Of a stretch of DNA of 64,000 bases, positions 34,429 through 43,812 are shown piece after piece (position 1 is the stretch's first letter; each line of letters begins with the position of its first letter). This DNA is from Paenibacillus sp. J31TS4 (GTDB lineage: Bacteria; Bacillota; Bacilli; Paenibacillales; NBRC-103111). Position numbers and translations under genes: made by a program. The stretch is taken from positions 186,001-250,000 of the forward strand of contig NZ_BOSI01000003.1 in NCBI RefSeq assembly GCF_018403265.1, in the 5' to 3' direction. Under the pieces are notes generated by a model, which did no database searches, was not told the DNA's origin, and was given only the letters and a program-made list of their open reading frames with translations.

Positions 34429-36097
34429 CCCCCGCCAGCTGGCCTGGCTGCTGACGACCTACATCATTACGACGGCCATGCTCACCGTTCCCCAGCTGCT
34501 GACACGGGTGGCGGGGAGCGACGCCTGGCTGTTCCAGATCTTCCCGATCATCTACGGTCTGCTAATCTGCAGTCTGTTCTTCTACCTGGCCCGCCGGTTT
34601 CCCGGCAAAAACCTGTTCGACATCAATTTGCAGCTGGCGGGCCGATTGTTCGGCAGCGTGCTGAATCTGGTTCTTCTGCTGAACATCTGGTTCATTCTGA
34701 CGCGGGATGTCCGCTATTTCACCTTTTTGCTGAAGACGACCCTCTTGCCCCGGACACCCGAGGAAATCCTTCTCTTCCTCTTCGTAATCGTGCTCATCTA
34801 TTACGGACAGGCCGGCATTGAGGTGACGGCGCGGGTGAACGAGCTGCTTCTCCCGCTTTTGCTTCTCCTTCTCATCACTGTTCCGTTCCTGCTCGCCAAC
34901 GAGATTTCGATCCGGCTGCTCGAGCCGTTCTTCAGCGCCCCTCTCGGTGATCTCTTCTTCACCATTCCCGCCGGAGCGAGCTACCTCGGCGATTTTCTCG
35001 TCGCCGGCTTCTTCCTGCATACGGTGGCCAATCAGCTTCAGCTGAAGACGGCGATCCGCCACGGATTCATCCAGTCGGCGGTCGTGCTGATGTATGTTAT
35101 GATGACCAGCATCGCCGTCTTCGGCAGCAAGCTGGTCTCGATTCAGAACTATCCAACCTATCAGGCCGTTGCCCAAGTCCATATTACCGACTTTCTGGAC
35201 CGGGTGGAGTTGTTCGAATTCGCTATATTCTTCCCCGCCTTCATTCTGAATACAGCGTTGTCGTTCATCGCCATACTCATCGGCATCGCCAGCTTCACCC
35301 AGAAGAAGGATTACCGCCTGTACAGCAAGGCGGCCGGATGGCTGATCATCCCCACGGTGTACTTTGCGTTCCGCAACAACGCGGAGGGCTATCGGTTTAC
35401 CGATTACAGCTTTCCGCTCTTTGTCCTCCTGCTGCATCCCCTCTATTACCTGCTCGTCTTGCTGCTGGCGGCCGTCCGGCAGAAAAAAGGGCAGCGGGCG
35501 CTCCCGCCGGAGGCATATGCGACAAAAACCGGGAACGATCCCGACAAGCAGGGCGGGCTGGGACAGAGCGGCGGAGGCGGCGGCGAGGGAAGCAGCCAGC
35601 AAACCGCCGGCGGAGCCGGGGGCGTGTCGGAAACGGCCTCCTCGGCGGCAGGAGGCCGGCCTGCTGAGGAGATCCATGCCAGTGGGGGGGCCGACGCCGG
35701 CTCTTACAGCGGCGAGCCCGGCGTCCTCGCGTCGGAGAACCGGGGCGCGGGTGCGCCCGATGCCGGCCCCGACCGAAGCGGGCTAGAAGGTGGCGGGAAC
35801 GAGAAATTTGGCGCAGGCGGCCCCGGAGCCGCGCCTTACGGCCAAGGCGGCTCCTCCGGACAGCGTTCCGGCGGAGCGCCCGGCGGGGGATGGCTCCGGG
35901 CCAAAAAGCCGCTCCGCGTCTATACCCGGCGCACGACGCTTTTGGTCGTCCTGGCTCTCGTGTTCCTGGTCGTCGGATTTTCCATCAGCTATTCCTACCA
36001 GGGGATCGCCCGGATTTGCAGTCTAGGCTTCTTCCTTACCATGCTGGCCCTCTACATTTCCTCCAAGCAAGAGCTTATGGCAGTGGAGTCCGACTAG
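34409..36097 (+). CDS. Germination permease, B subunit (GerB/GerKB family), with Gly-rich linker and two extra helices
   Basis: Residues 1-370 match the usual 10-helix APC-type B subunit (MQKQLISPRQLAWLLTTYII, LPLLLLLLITVPFLLANE, NYPTYQAVAQVHITDFLDRVE). Typical length is about 365, but here the protein runs to 562 residues. After the last standard helix there are about 125 residues dominated by Gly, Ser and Ala (about 375-500), then a basic stretch and two more helices (TTLLVVLALVFLVVGFSISY and ICSLGFFLTMLALYISS). GGGAGGGG precedes the ATG. The extension is in frame and ends before a terminator that overlaps the stop codon, so it is unlikely to be an artefact of frame. Confidence 0.92.
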   Translation: MQKQLISPRQLAWLLTTYIITTAMLTVPQLLTRVAGSDAWLFQIFPIIYGLLICSLFFYLARRFPGKNLFDINLQLAGRLFGSVLNLVLLLNIWFILTRDVRYFTFLLKTTLLPRTPEEILLFLFVIVLIYYGQAGIEVTARVNELLLPLLLLLLITVPFLLANEISIRLLEPFFSAPLGDLFFTIPAGASYLGDFLVAGFFLHTVANQLQLKTAIRHGFIQSAVVLMYVMMTSIAVFGSKLVSIQNYPTYQAVAQVHITDFLDRVELFEFAIFFPAFILNTALSFIAILIGIASFTQKKDYRLYSKAAGWLIIPTVYFAFRNNAEGYRFTDYSFPLFVLLLHPLYYLLVLLLAAVRQKKGQRALPPEAYATKTGNDPDKQGGLGQSGGGGGEGSSQQTAGGAGGVSETASSAAGGRPAEEIHASGGADAGSYSGEPGVLASENRGAGAPDAGPDRSGLEGGGNEKFGAGGPGAAPYGQGGSSGQRSGGAPGGGWLRAKKPLRVYTRRTTLLVVLALVFLVVGFSISYSYQGIARICSLGFFLTMLALYISSKQELMAVESD

Positions 36098-36112
36098 GAC
36101 TCCGCTGTTTTT
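36082..36112 (+). terminator. Terminator of the germination operon, overlapping the gerB stop codon
   Basis: AGTGGAGTCC, loop GACTA, GGACTCCGCT (one G-T type mismatch), then GTTTTT. The stop codon TAG (36095-36097) begins in the loop and ends on the first base of the second arm. Confidence 0.88.
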
Positions 36113-36208
36113 GTTTGCCCTGTCTTGCCGATGGGGCAAAGTCACATCTCCATATGACCGATTTCACTACTCCGCCCCCCTCTTTTCCGGTACAATGAGG
36201 GAAAATCG

Positions 36209-37486
36209 ATGAGAGAAATGGGTGCCGTCATGCTGCTGCAAAAACGACAATGGCACTGGATCGACTGGTCGCTGTTCGGCGTCTTCACCTCTTGGATCTG
36301 GCTTGGGCTCATCAGCTACATGGTTTGGCCGCCCATGTCCGGCGCGAGCCTGTCCCTGCCCTACATCTTCGCCTATATCGCGCTGTGCAACCTGCTGCCG
36401 CTCGCTGTCTGGCGCCCGGGCTATGTCCATCTCGGCTGGTTCCCGGTCATCATTCTGGTGACGATCGGAGGCGCCCAGCTGTATCTGACCTGGCGGTCCG
36501 GCGAGCCGTTCAACCTACTGCTGTTCCCGCTGGTGGTTGTCGGGTTTCTATCCCACCGCTCCACGCTTTGGTGGACGCTCCCGGTGTTTCTGCTTGGCGT
36601 TCCCCTGCTCTCCTATACGTTCGTCGATGCCGAGGAAGCGTTCAAGATCAACACGACGACGCAGCTGATTCTTGTCAGCGCCATCTTCTTCGGCCTTGGT
36701 TACGGCATCCGGCGGGTCCACCAATCCCACCAGAAGACGAAGCGGCTGCTCGAGGAGAACGTCAGGCAGTATGAGCTGATCCGCCAGCAGAACGGAGCGC
36801 TAGAGCAGTACGCCCGGCAGGTCGAGAATCTGACGGTGACGGAGGAGCGCAACCGGCTCGCCAAGGAGCTGCACGATACGGTGGGCCACACGTTCACCTC
36901 GGTCATCATGGGCATGGACGCGGTCGCCATCCTGATGGAGAACTCGCCCGAGAAGGCGAGAGAGAAGCTGGAGGTGCTGCGCAACGTCACCCGGCGGGGG
37001 CTCGAGGAAGTGCGCAAAAGCATCCACCAGATCGCGCCGGAGGACGGCAAGCTTCCCCTCTCGCGCCAGGTGGCCAGGCTCGCAGGCGAATTCGAGCTGC
37101 ACACGGGGACTGAGGTGCGGATCGACCAGTACGGCGTAGAGGAAGAGCTGCCGAACCCCGTCAAGCTGACCTTCATCCGCTGCCTGCAGGAATCGCTGAC
37201 GAACGCCAAGCGCCACGGCCAGGCGAACGCGGTCCGCATTCAGCTCGAATTCCTCCCCTCGGTCGTCCGGCTGCTCGTCCAAGACGACGGGATCGGCACG
37301 GACGAGCTGAGAAGCGGCTTCGGCCTCGCGTCCATGAAGGAACGGCTGGCGGCGCTCGGTGGCCAGCTGCATGCGCAGTCGGAGCCGGGAGCCGGAACGA
37401 CGGTCGTCTGCACCGTACCGGTCCCGGGTACGCTTAAGGACGGGGAACCGCCCTTCCAAGCATTGAAAGGAGATGCCAAGCCATGA
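36209..37486 (+). CDS. Sensor histidine kinase, NarL-type (HisKA_3)
   Basis: The 425-residue kinase has an N-terminal domain of about five or six membrane helices (residues 18-165) without a large external loop, then a coiled coil (about 170-205), the phosphoacceptor site ERNRLAKELHDTVGHTF (His near 222) and an HATPase domain with GLASMKERLAALGG. The layout resembles DesK/LiaS-like sensors of membrane state. The ATG follows AGGGA; TACAAT at 36191-36196 may be its -10. The stop overlaps the response regulator start. Confidence 0.92.
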   Translation: MREMGAVMLLQKRQWHWIDWSLFGVFTSWIWLGLISYMVWPPMSGASLSLPYIFAYIALCNLLPLAVWRPGYVHLGWFPVIILVTIGGAQLYLTWRSGEPFNLLLFPLVVVGFLSHRSTLWWTLPVFLLGVPLLSYTFVDAEEAFKINTTTQLILVSAIFFGLGYGIRRVHQSHQKTKRLLEENVRQYELIRQQNGALEQYARQVENLTVTEERNRLAKELHDTVGHTFTSVIMGMDAVAILMENSPEKAREKLEVLRNVTRRGLEEVRKSIHQIAPEDGKLPLSRQVARLAGEFELHTGTEVRIDQYGVEEELPNPVKLTFIRCLQESLTNAKRHGQANAVRIQLEFLPSVVRLLVQDDGIGTDELRSGFGLASMKERLAALGGQLHAQSEPGAGTTVVCTVPVPGTLKDGEPPFQALKGDAKP

Positions 37487-38178
37487 ATCCGCTCAAGCTC
37501 CTCCTGGTCGACGATCAGGATTTGATTCGCGAAAGTTTGCACATCGTGCTCGACATGGACCCCGACATCGAAGTCTGCGGGCTGGCCGAGAACGGCCGGG
37601 TGGCTGTCGAGCAGTGCGAAAAGCTGCAGCCCGACGTCATTCTGATGGACGTCCACATGCCCGAGATGGACGGCGTCGAGGCGACCAAGCAGATCAAGAG
37701 CCGGTTCCCCCAAGTCCGGATCATCATCCTGACGACGTTCCAGGAGGTCTCGTACGTCGTCGACGCGCTGACCGCCGGCGCGGAGGGGTATCTGCTCAAG
37801 GCCATCCACCCGAAGGATCTCGCCGCAGGCATCAAATGGGTGCATGGGGGCGGCACGCTCATCCCCCAGGACATCGCCCGGCTCTTGATTACCCAGATCC
37901 GGGGAGGCGGCGAGACCGGCGAGACGGGAGCCTCCTCCGACGGACTGCCGCCGGCCAAACCCTACGAGCCTCCGAAATCGCCGCCCTACGGGCTGAGCGA
38001 GCGGGAGCTGGAAGTGCTCCACTGCCTGTCGGACGGGCTCAGCAACCGGGAAATCGCCGAGAAGCTGTTTCTCTCCGAGGGCACCGTCAAAAACTATATC
38101 TCCAGCATCTACTCCAAGATGGAGGTGCGCGACCGGATGCAGGCGTCCCGCAAGGCGCATGACGAAGGCGTCATCTAG
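37483..38178 (+). CDS. Response regulator, NarL/FixJ family
   Basis: The 231-residue regulator has a receiver domain (LLLVDDQDLIRE, phosphoacceptor Asp56 in VILMDVHMPEMDG, Lys in YLLKA) and a LuxR-type helix-turn-helix (LSERELEVLHCLSDGLSNREIAEKLF, SEGTVKNYISSIYSKM). It is coupled to the kinase gene by an ATGA overlap. No ABC target genes lie next to it, so the regulon is unknown; autoregulation is common in this class. Confidence 0.95.
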   Translation: MNPLKLLLVDDQDLIRESLHIVLDMDPDIEVCGLAENGRVAVEQCEKLQPDVILMDVHMPEMDGVEATKQIKSRFPQVRIIILTTFQEVSYVVDALTAGAEGYLLKAIHPKDLAAGIKWVHGGGTLIPQDIARLLITQIRGGGETGETGASSDGLPPAKPYEPPKSPPYGLSERELEVLHCLSDGLSNREIAEKLFLSEGTVKNYISSIYSKMEVRDRMQASRKAHDEGVI

Positions 38179-38195
38179 CGGATTTAGGCAAGCAA

Positions 38196-38247
38196 AACAG
38201 CGCCCCGGCCTAACGTTCCGAATGGAACGGCAGGCCGGGGCGCTGTT
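38196..38247. terminator. Strong bidirectional hairpin between convergent genes
   Basis: AACAGCGCCCCGGCCT pairs with AGGCCGGGGCGCTGTT, and an inner stem CGTTCC/GGAACG extends it. The T run (TTTT) is best for the minus-strand methyltransferase; the response regulator ends on the other side. Confidence 0.88.
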
Positions 38248-38280
38248 GTCTAACACGGGCTCCTTCTTCTCGCTGTGCGG

Positions 38281-39504
38281 TTAGCGGGATTCCTCCGGCC
38301 CCGTCCATCCGGCTGGTAGCCGGTCTGCGAGGGCCCGCTCCAGATAAGGCCGGATGTGGAGCGCGTCACGGTAAGAGCGGTAGTCGTCTTCCAGCCGGCT
38401 CCGCTGCGAATCGTCGGGCAGCCCCTGATAAACGGCGCGGATGAGCAGATTTTTGGGCGTATGCTCCAGATCGATGAACTCCACCAGCTGCGTCCGGTAG
38501 CCCGACAGCTCCAGCAGCTGCGCCCGGGCGGCATCGGTGGCGAGAGAGGCGAACCGCTCCTTCAGAATGCCGTGGCGGAGCAGAGGCGCCAGCGCCTCGC
38601 TGCTCACCTGGGCGAACAGCTCATGCTGGCAGCACGGCACGGACAGAATGACCTTCGCCCCCCAGCGCACGGCTTTCTCGAGCGCGGCGTCGGTAGCCGT
38701 GTCGCACGCATGGAGCGTGACGACGAGGTCGACGGCGTCCGTCTCTTCGTAGCGGCCGATGTCTCCGACCTGGAACCGGAGCCCCTCGCAGCCTAGCTTC
38801 TCCGCAAGTAGCGAGCAGTGGGCGATGACATCCTCCTTCAGGTCCAGCCCCTCGATCCGGGGCGGATAAGGAAGCCGGCCTTGAAGCAGATGGTGCAGCG
38901 CGAAGGTCAGATAAGACTTGCCGCAGCCGAAGTCGATGACCCGCACCGGACGGTCTTTGGGCAGATGCGCAACTACATCGTCGATCAGCTCCAGGAACCG
39001 GTTGATCTGCCGGAACTTATCGTACTTGGCGGCGACGACCTTGCCCTCTGGCGTCATGACCCCCAGCTCCACGAGAAACGGAACCGGCGTCCCTTCCTCC
39101 AGTAGGTAGTTCTTTTTCCGGTTGTGCGACTGGACGGCCGTTCCTCCCTTCGACGCGCGTCCCTCCTTCTTGAGCACGGTTGCCTTCCCTTTCTTGTTCA
39201 CCAGAACCTGGTAGTCGGTCCCTTCGGCCTGCAGCAGCCCCTGCTTGAACGTGCCGGCCAGCAGGCTTCCCAGCTTCTCTGCCGCCTCCGCCGGTTCGAG
39301 ATTGTCGTGCAGCACTTTGGGACCGACCTGGTAGGCGAACTGGTACACCTGCCGCTCCTTCAGCAGCACCGGCCGGACGGTCACCTTGGAGGCTTGCCCG
39401 GGGTCCTTATGCCTCGGGTTGCTGAGGGTCGCCTGGCGGAGGCTTCCGGCGGCCACCAGCTCCCCGATCAGTTGCTTGATTTGTTCCATGCTTTCCTGCT
39501 CCAT
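38281..39504 (-). CDS. SAM-dependent methyltransferase with N-terminal extension (RRNAD1/METTL25-like)
   Basis: The 407-residue protein has about 170 N-terminal residues of unknown role, rich in basic segments (SHNRKKNYLLEEG), then a methyltransferase domain with VIDFGCGKSYLTFALHHLL (motif I), IEGLDLKEDVIAHC, VVTLHACDTATDAALEKAV and SVPCCQHEL. The HACDTATD and PCCQH motifs are those of the large methyltransferase-32 family, often linked to RNA. The substrate is not known. The start at 39504 is the first ATG; a second at 39489 is possible. Confidence 0.85.
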   Translation of the reverse strand: MEQESMEQIKQLIGELVAAGSLRQATLSNPRHKDPGQASKVTVRPVLLKERQVYQFAYQVGPKVLHDNLEPAEAAEKLGSLLAGTFKQGLLQAEGTDYQVLVNKKGKATVLKKEGRASKGGTAVQSHNRKKNYLLEEGTPVPFLVELGVMTPEGKVVAAKYDKFRQINRFLELIDDVVAHLPKDRPVRVIDFGCGKSYLTFALHHLLQGRLPYPPRIEGLDLKEDVIAHCSLLAEKLGCEGLRFQVGDIGRYEETDAVDLVVTLHACDTATDAALEKAVRWGAKVILSVPCCQHELFAQVSSEALAPLLRHGILKERFASLATDAARAQLLELSGYRTQLVEFIDLEHTPKNLLIRAVYQGLPDDSQRSRLEDDYRSYRDALHIRPYLERALADRLPAGWTGPEESR

Positions 39505-39629
39505 TTCTGTTCTAGGATCCCTTCATTATATCGGAATCCCCGGCCGTCCCCAAATGTTCCCTGCCGGCTGCCGGGATATCGCGGACGAGCCCATTCTGCT
39601 TAATCCGACGTTTTTACTGTGAAAAAGCC

Positions 39630-39658
39630 TTGACGATCTAGGTCTACGTCCCTATAAT
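39630..39658 (+). promoter_or_regulatory. Sigma-A promoter of the NitT/TauT-type ABC operon
   Basis: TTGACG, 17 bases, TATAAT (39653-39658): nearly perfect. The leader to the ATG is about 75 bases. A short inverted sequence (GACCGGTCAACCGGAC, about 39700-39716) in the leader might be an operator, but this is weak. Confidence 0.9.
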
Positions 39659-39738
39659 AACCCTATAAGATTACTTGGTATTGATTCGGTTAGCTACTCG
39701 GACCGGTCAACCGGACGAATTGGGGGATACGATTAACC

Positions 39739-40815
39739 ATGAATCAACGCGGATGGATACGCACGGCAGTCGCAGGCATGGCGCTCCTGCTCGCTGTTAC
39801 GGCTTCGGCCTGCAGCAACGAACAGCCCGGAGGGGTGCTGTCAGGCTCGGCGTCTCCCAGCGCCACCGGCTCCTCGGCCTCTCCCGGAGCGGTCAAGGAA
39901 GCGAAGAAGATTACGATCGGCTATTTGAACGTCATGGATGACGCACAAGCGATTCTGGCGTACGATGCCGGCCTCTATAAACAAGCGGGACTCGATGTAG
40001 ACCTCAAGCTGTTCTCGAGCGGCACCGACCTCGTCAAGGCGATTGTCGGCGGACAGGTCGACGCCGGCGTGCTCGGCTTCACCAACGCGCTCACCTGGGC
40101 ATCCCAGGGCGCGGACGTGAAGGTCGTCGGCGGCGCGCAGCTCGGCTTTCACAGCATCCTCGTCAACAAGGACAGCTCCATCAAGTCCGTCGAAGACCTG
40201 AAGGGCAAGAAGCTCGCTTCGCAGAAGCCCGGCAGCACCGCCGACGTCGTGCTGAACGGCGTCATTCTGAAGAATGCGAACCTGTCGAACAAGGATCTCG
40301 ACATGAAATACGTCGAGCCGGCCAACGCCATCCAGGCGCTGCAGGCGAACCAGGTCGACGCCGCATTCGTGTTCGAGCCGTTCGATAAAATCGCGCAGAA
40401 GCAGTTCGGCGCGAAGCAGATTTATGAAATCGGCAAATCGTGGCCGTTCCCGTGCATGGTCGTCATCACCTCGGGCGATGTGCTGAAGCGGGACCGCGAA
40501 CTCGTGAACCGGATGCTGGACGCCCAGAAGCAGGCGATCGAGATGCTGCAGAAGGATTCACAGAAAGCTGCAGAGCTCATCACCAAGCGTTTCATCGAAG
40601 GCGACTCGCTCGATACGCCGAGCGGCAAAGTCACCTCGACGAGCATCATTAAGGAGTCCATCGATTCGCAGGTGTTCACATGGGAAGTGACACCCGATCA
40701 GATAAAACGGATGCAGGAGATCGCGGATATTATGCAGGCTCAGGGCTCTCTGTCCAAGCCAGTCAAGGTGGAAGACGTCCTTGATCTGAGCTGGCAGCAG
40801 AAGCTCAAGCCTTAA
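39739..40815 (+). CDS. ABC transporter substrate-binding lipoprotein, NitT/TauT (SsuA/NMT1-like) family
   Basis: The 358-residue protein has a lipobox TASAC (Cys25) and the SsuA/THI5-like fold pattern: KITIGYLNVMDDAQAILAYD, GLYKQAGLDVDLKLF, GGQVDAGVLGFTNALTWA, ANQVDAAFVFEPFD. Paralogues bind aliphatic sulfonates, taurine, nitrate or thiamine precursors; the ligand cannot be assigned from sequence. It is first in a three-gene importer operon with the good promoter at 39630. Confidence 0.93.
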   Translation: MNQRGWIRTAVAGMALLLAVTASACSNEQPGGVLSGSASPSATGSSASPGAVKEAKKITIGYLNVMDDAQAILAYDAGLYKQAGLDVDLKLFSSGTDLVKAIVGGQVDAGVLGFTNALTWASQGADVKVVGGAQLGFHSILVNKDSSIKSVEDLKGKKLASQKPGSTADVVLNGVILKNANLSNKDLDMKYVEPANAIQALQANQVDAAFVFEPFDKIAQKQFGAKQIYEIGKSWPFPCMVVITSGDVLKRDRELVNRMLDAQKQAIEMLQKDSQKAAELITKRFIEGDSLDTPSGKVTSTSIIKESIDSQVFTWEVTPDQIKRMQEIADIMQAQGSLSKPVKVEDVLDLSWQQKLKP

Positions 40816-40833
40816 GCGGGAGGCGATTGCGAG

Positions 40834-41679
40834 ATGACTCAGCCAGCAAGCCCTGCACCCGCCCCTCAGCCAACGAACAACAAGGCCGGCGCTGTGAGGC
40901 GCCGGCCGCGCCTTTGGGCGAAAACATGGCCGTATCTGGCCGCCGTCGGCAGCCTGCTCGCCATCTGGCAGCTCGCAGCTACGGCAATCGGCAAGCCGTT
41001 CCTGCTTCCCGGGGTCGTCGACGTGATGCCCCGGCTTGCCCGTATCTTTACCAATGAAGAATTCACCACAGGCTTCTTCAAGAGCCTCTACCGGCTGGCG
41101 CTCGGCTACCCGCTCGCCTGCCTGCTCGGAGCCCTGCTCGGTCTGCTCGGCGGCGTCTCCAAGACGTTCGCGGTCTACCTGCGCAGCCTGATCTCGATCC
41201 TGCAGTCGATCCCGCCGATCACGTGGGTTCCGTTCTTCATGATCCTGCTCGGCTTCGGGGATTTGACCGTCATTACGATTATCACGATCGCCAGCTTCTT
41301 CCCGATGGCGCTGTCCGTGCTGAACGGCACCGAGGGCGTCAACCGGACCCATCTCGAGGTGGCAAGAACGCTCGGCGCGAGCCGCGGCCAGCTGCTGACG
41401 AAGGTGTTCGCACCCGAGTCGCTTCCCGCCTTCGTTACCGGCGCTCAGGTTTCGTTCGGCAACGCCTGGCGTTCCCTCATCTCCGCCGAGATGGTCGGCG
41501 GCGCCAGCGTCGGTCTCGGCCGCTACCTGAGCTACCGGTCGGAGATCGCGGATATGCAGGGCGTTCTCCTCAGCATCATCGTGATCGGCACGATCGCGGC
41601 CGTCATCGATCTCGTCCTGCTCGAGAAGCTCAAGCGCCGTCTGCTCCACTGGCGTTACGTATCGGGAGGGGATCAATAA
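40834..41679 (+). CDS. ABC transporter permease, SsuC/TauC type
   Basis: The 281-residue permease has about six helices and the ATPase-contacting EAA-like loop (HLEVARTLGASRGQLLTKVFAPESLPAFVTG). IPPITWVPFFMILLGFG and LISAEMVGGASVGLG match the NitT/TauT group. GGGAGGCGA precedes the start, 18 bases after the binding-protein gene. Confidence 0.95.
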   Translation: MTQPASPAPAPQPTNNKAGAVRRRPRLWAKTWPYLAAVGSLLAIWQLAATAIGKPFLLPGVVDVMPRLARIFTNEEFTTGFFKSLYRLALGYPLACLLGALLGLLGGVSKTFAVYLRSLISILQSIPPITWVPFFMILLGFGDLTVITIITIASFFPMALSVLNGTEGVNRTHLEVARTLGASRGQLLTKVFAPESLPAFVTGAQVSFGNAWRSLISAEMVGGASVGLGRYLSYRSEIADMQGVLLSIIVIGTIAAVIDLVLLEKLKRRLLHWRYVSGGDQ

Positions 41680-41680
41680 C

Positions 41681-42427
41681 ATGCAGAGTCTAGAGCTTAA
41701 ACAGGTGAACAAGTCGTTCGGATCCCTTCAGGTGCTCTCGGACATCAATCTGAAGGTGGAAAAAGGCGAATTCGCCGTCATCGTCGGCCATTCCGGCTGC
41801 GGCAAGAGCACGGCGCTGCGCATGTTCGCCGGGCTGGAGACCGCCACGACCGGCGAAGTGCTGGCGGACGGCAAGCCGATCGCCGGCCCGGACCCGCAGC
41901 GCGTCATGATCTTTCAGGAGCACGCGCTCTATCCGTGGCGTACGGTCGAGGCCAATGTCGGCTTCGGCCTCGAGCTGGCCGGCGTCGACAAGAAGGAGAA
42001 GCGCGCGCGGGTGAACGCCGTGCTGGACAAAGTCGGCCTCGACGGCTTCCAGCGCTACTATCCGCATCAGCTCTCCGGCGGCATGCGGCAGCGCGTCGCC
42101 ATCGCCCGCGCGCTCGTTGTCGATCCTGAGGTGCTGCTGCTCGACGAGCCGTACGGCGCGCTGGACGCGATAACGCGCCTGCAGATGCAGAACGAGTTGA
42201 TCAAGCTGTGGCGCGGCACCGGCAAGACGATGGTGCTCATCACGCACGACATCGACGAAGCGGTCTATCTGGCCGACTCGATTTACGTGATGAGCCCCCG
42301 GCCGGGACGGATCATCCAAAAGCTGACGGCCGACATGCCCCGGCCGCGCGCCCGCAATAGCCAGGCGTTCGTCGACCTGCGGCAGCAGATTATGGACAGT
42401 CTGGACATCGGCACCTACAGTATATAA
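41681..42427 (+). CDS. ABC transporter ATP-binding protein, SsuB/TauB type
   Basis: The 248-residue ATPase has GHSGCGKSTALRMFAGLE (Walker A), FQEHALYPWRTVEANVGFGLE (Q loop), LSGGMRQRVAIARAL (signature), VLLLDEPYGALDAITR (Walker B) and LITHDIDEAVYLAD (switch His). The Q-loop form WRTV is typical of nitrate/sulfonate importers. It completes the importer with the two upstream genes. Confidence 0.96.
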   Translation: MQSLELKQVNKSFGSLQVLSDINLKVEKGEFAVIVGHSGCGKSTALRMFAGLETATTGEVLADGKPIAGPDPQRVMIFQEHALYPWRTVEANVGFGLELAGVDKKEKRARVNAVLDKVGLDGFQRYYPHQLSGGMRQRVAIARALVVDPEVLLLDEPYGALDAITRLQMQNELIKLWRGTGKTMVLITHDIDEAVYLADSIYVMSPRPGRIIQKLTADMPRPRARNSQAFVDLRQQIMDSLDIGTYSI

Positions 42428-42550
42428 GTAATCCCCAGAAAGTGAAGAGGATGCTCCGCTGCTTAGTCCGATTACTTTACGGGGGCCCCGACTCCCTTAA
42501 CCCCGTTAAGGGACCTATAAGTAATCATTCGCAGTGTTTTCCAAACAAGT

Positions 42551-42587
42551 AGAGGAGCAGACGGTTGATCCGTCTGCTCCTCTTTTG
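42551..42587 (+). terminator. Terminator of the ABC importer operon
   Basis: A perfect 14-bp stem (42551-42564 with 42570-42583), loop TTGAT, then TTTTG. It lies about 125 bases after the ATPase stop and 4 bases from the end of the convergent MFS gene; the 120 bp between hold a second, weaker hairpin (CCCTTAA/TTAAGGG, about 42492-42512). Confidence 0.9.
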
Positions 42588-42591
42588 CTTG

Positions 42592-43812
42592 TCAGGGTGT
42601 CTGCTCCTGCCTATAGTGGACCCGCCGGCCCCGGGCCAATGGCGACCACAGCACCGCCATGACCAGCAGAACAGCAGCCGTCCCCAGGTAGAGTGTACCG
42701 GTGCTGAAGCCTTCGATCACCGTGTACCCGAGGAACGGGCCGAGAGCCGCTCCCAGGTCGGTCGCCAGGCTGTACGTCGTCATGACGGATTTGCCGTCGG
42801 CCGCGGCCAAATCGGTGGCGACCGTATCGGCGACGGTCGTCAGCACCGTGGCCGTCAGCTGCACGCCGAGCACGACGGCTAGCCAGACGGCTAGAGGCAT
42901 CGGGAGCGGAAGCGCCGCATAGAGGAGCGCCCCCGCCAGTAGGCTGACGCCCAGCAGCCGGTCCCTTCCCCATCGTCCGTCGGACTGCTTGCCGACCCAG
43001 GGAGCAAGGAGCGGCTCCCAGCCCCAGCGGATCGCCTGAAGAATGCCGGCGAGCGCGGCGGAGCCAAGCACGAAGCCCGCGATCGGGATTGTTCCGGCCG
43101 CCTCCTCGGTTAGGTGACTGAGCGTCGCCGTGAAGATGCCCTGGTACACCATGGCGATCAGCAGGCCGGTCCCAAGCGCCTTCAGCCAGGTCGCGTTCCA
43201 TCGCATCGTCAATGCCCGGGCGGCAGGTGCACCCTCCCGTCCGGCCGACTCCCCCAACGCCTCGGAGACGGAGAGCCAGGCGGCGGGCAATGCCACCAGA
43301 CTGACTGCAGCGAATACGGTGGCGACGAAGGGCAGACCGTAGGCGTCGGCAAGCAGCCCGCCCGCCAGCATGCCGCCGAGACTGCCGAGGCGGTACAGCC
43401 CGTTGTACGTTCCCATCAGGTAGCCCCGATTGCCTGCGTCAGACAGATCGATAATCAAGTAGAAGGCGCCCAGCCGCAGCAGCGTCCAGGCCACTCCCCA
43501 CAGGCAGCGGGCGGCCAGGAGAAAAGGAAAGCCGTAATCGAGCCCGTAGCAGAACGTCGTAACGGCCGCCAGCAGCACGGCGATGGTGATGCCGGTCCGG
43601 GCGCGGAACGTTTTGTAAAACCAGCCGACCAGCGGCGCAAGCGGCAGCCGGACGAACCGGTTGACCGACAATAACACCCCGACCTCCCACAATGATTGCA
43701 AGCCTACTTCCGAATAGTGCAGGGGAAGGACGATGTACAGCATGGAGTCTCCCAGCAGGCACGCGGCCGTAATGAGCGAAATAAGGACCACCTGGCGTTT
43801 TCCTGAGTTCAT
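42592..43812 (-). CDS. Major facilitator superfamily transporter
   Basis: The 406-residue protein has about 12 membrane helices in two halves separated by a basic central loop (SVSEALGESAGREGAPAAR), and the loop 2-3 segment VNRFVRLPLAPLVGWFYKTFRAR. It appears to be a proton-driven exporter, but no substrate-specific motif is evident. The ATG at 43812 (MNSGKRQVV) has AAGGGAAC upstream; in-frame ATGs at 43833 and 43866 are alternatives. Confidence 0.88.
   Translation of the reverse strand: MNSGKRQVVLISLITAACLLGDSMLYIVLPLHYSEVGLQSLWEVGVLLSVNRFVRLPLAPLVGWFYKTFRARTGITIAVLLAAVTTFCYGLDYGFPFLLAARCLWGVAWTLLRLGAFYLIIDLSDAGNRGYLMGTYNGLYRLGSLGGMLAGGLLADAYGLPFVATVFAAVSLVALPAAWLSVSEALGESAGREGAPAARALTMRWNATWLKALGTGLLIAMVYQGIFTATLSHLTEEAAGTIPIAGFVLGSAALAGILQAIRWGWEPLLAPWVGKQSDGRWGRDRLLGVSLLAGALLYAALPLPMPLAVWLAVVLGVQLTATVLTTVADTVATDLAAADGKSVMTTYSLATDLGAALGPFLGYTVIEGFSTGTLYLGTAAVLLVMAVLWSPLARGRRVHYRQEQTP

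Noticed and set aside
39700-39716. Operator-like GACCGGTCAACCGGAC in the ABC importer leader
   Set aside because: Too short and imperfect to call; mentioned only with the promoter.
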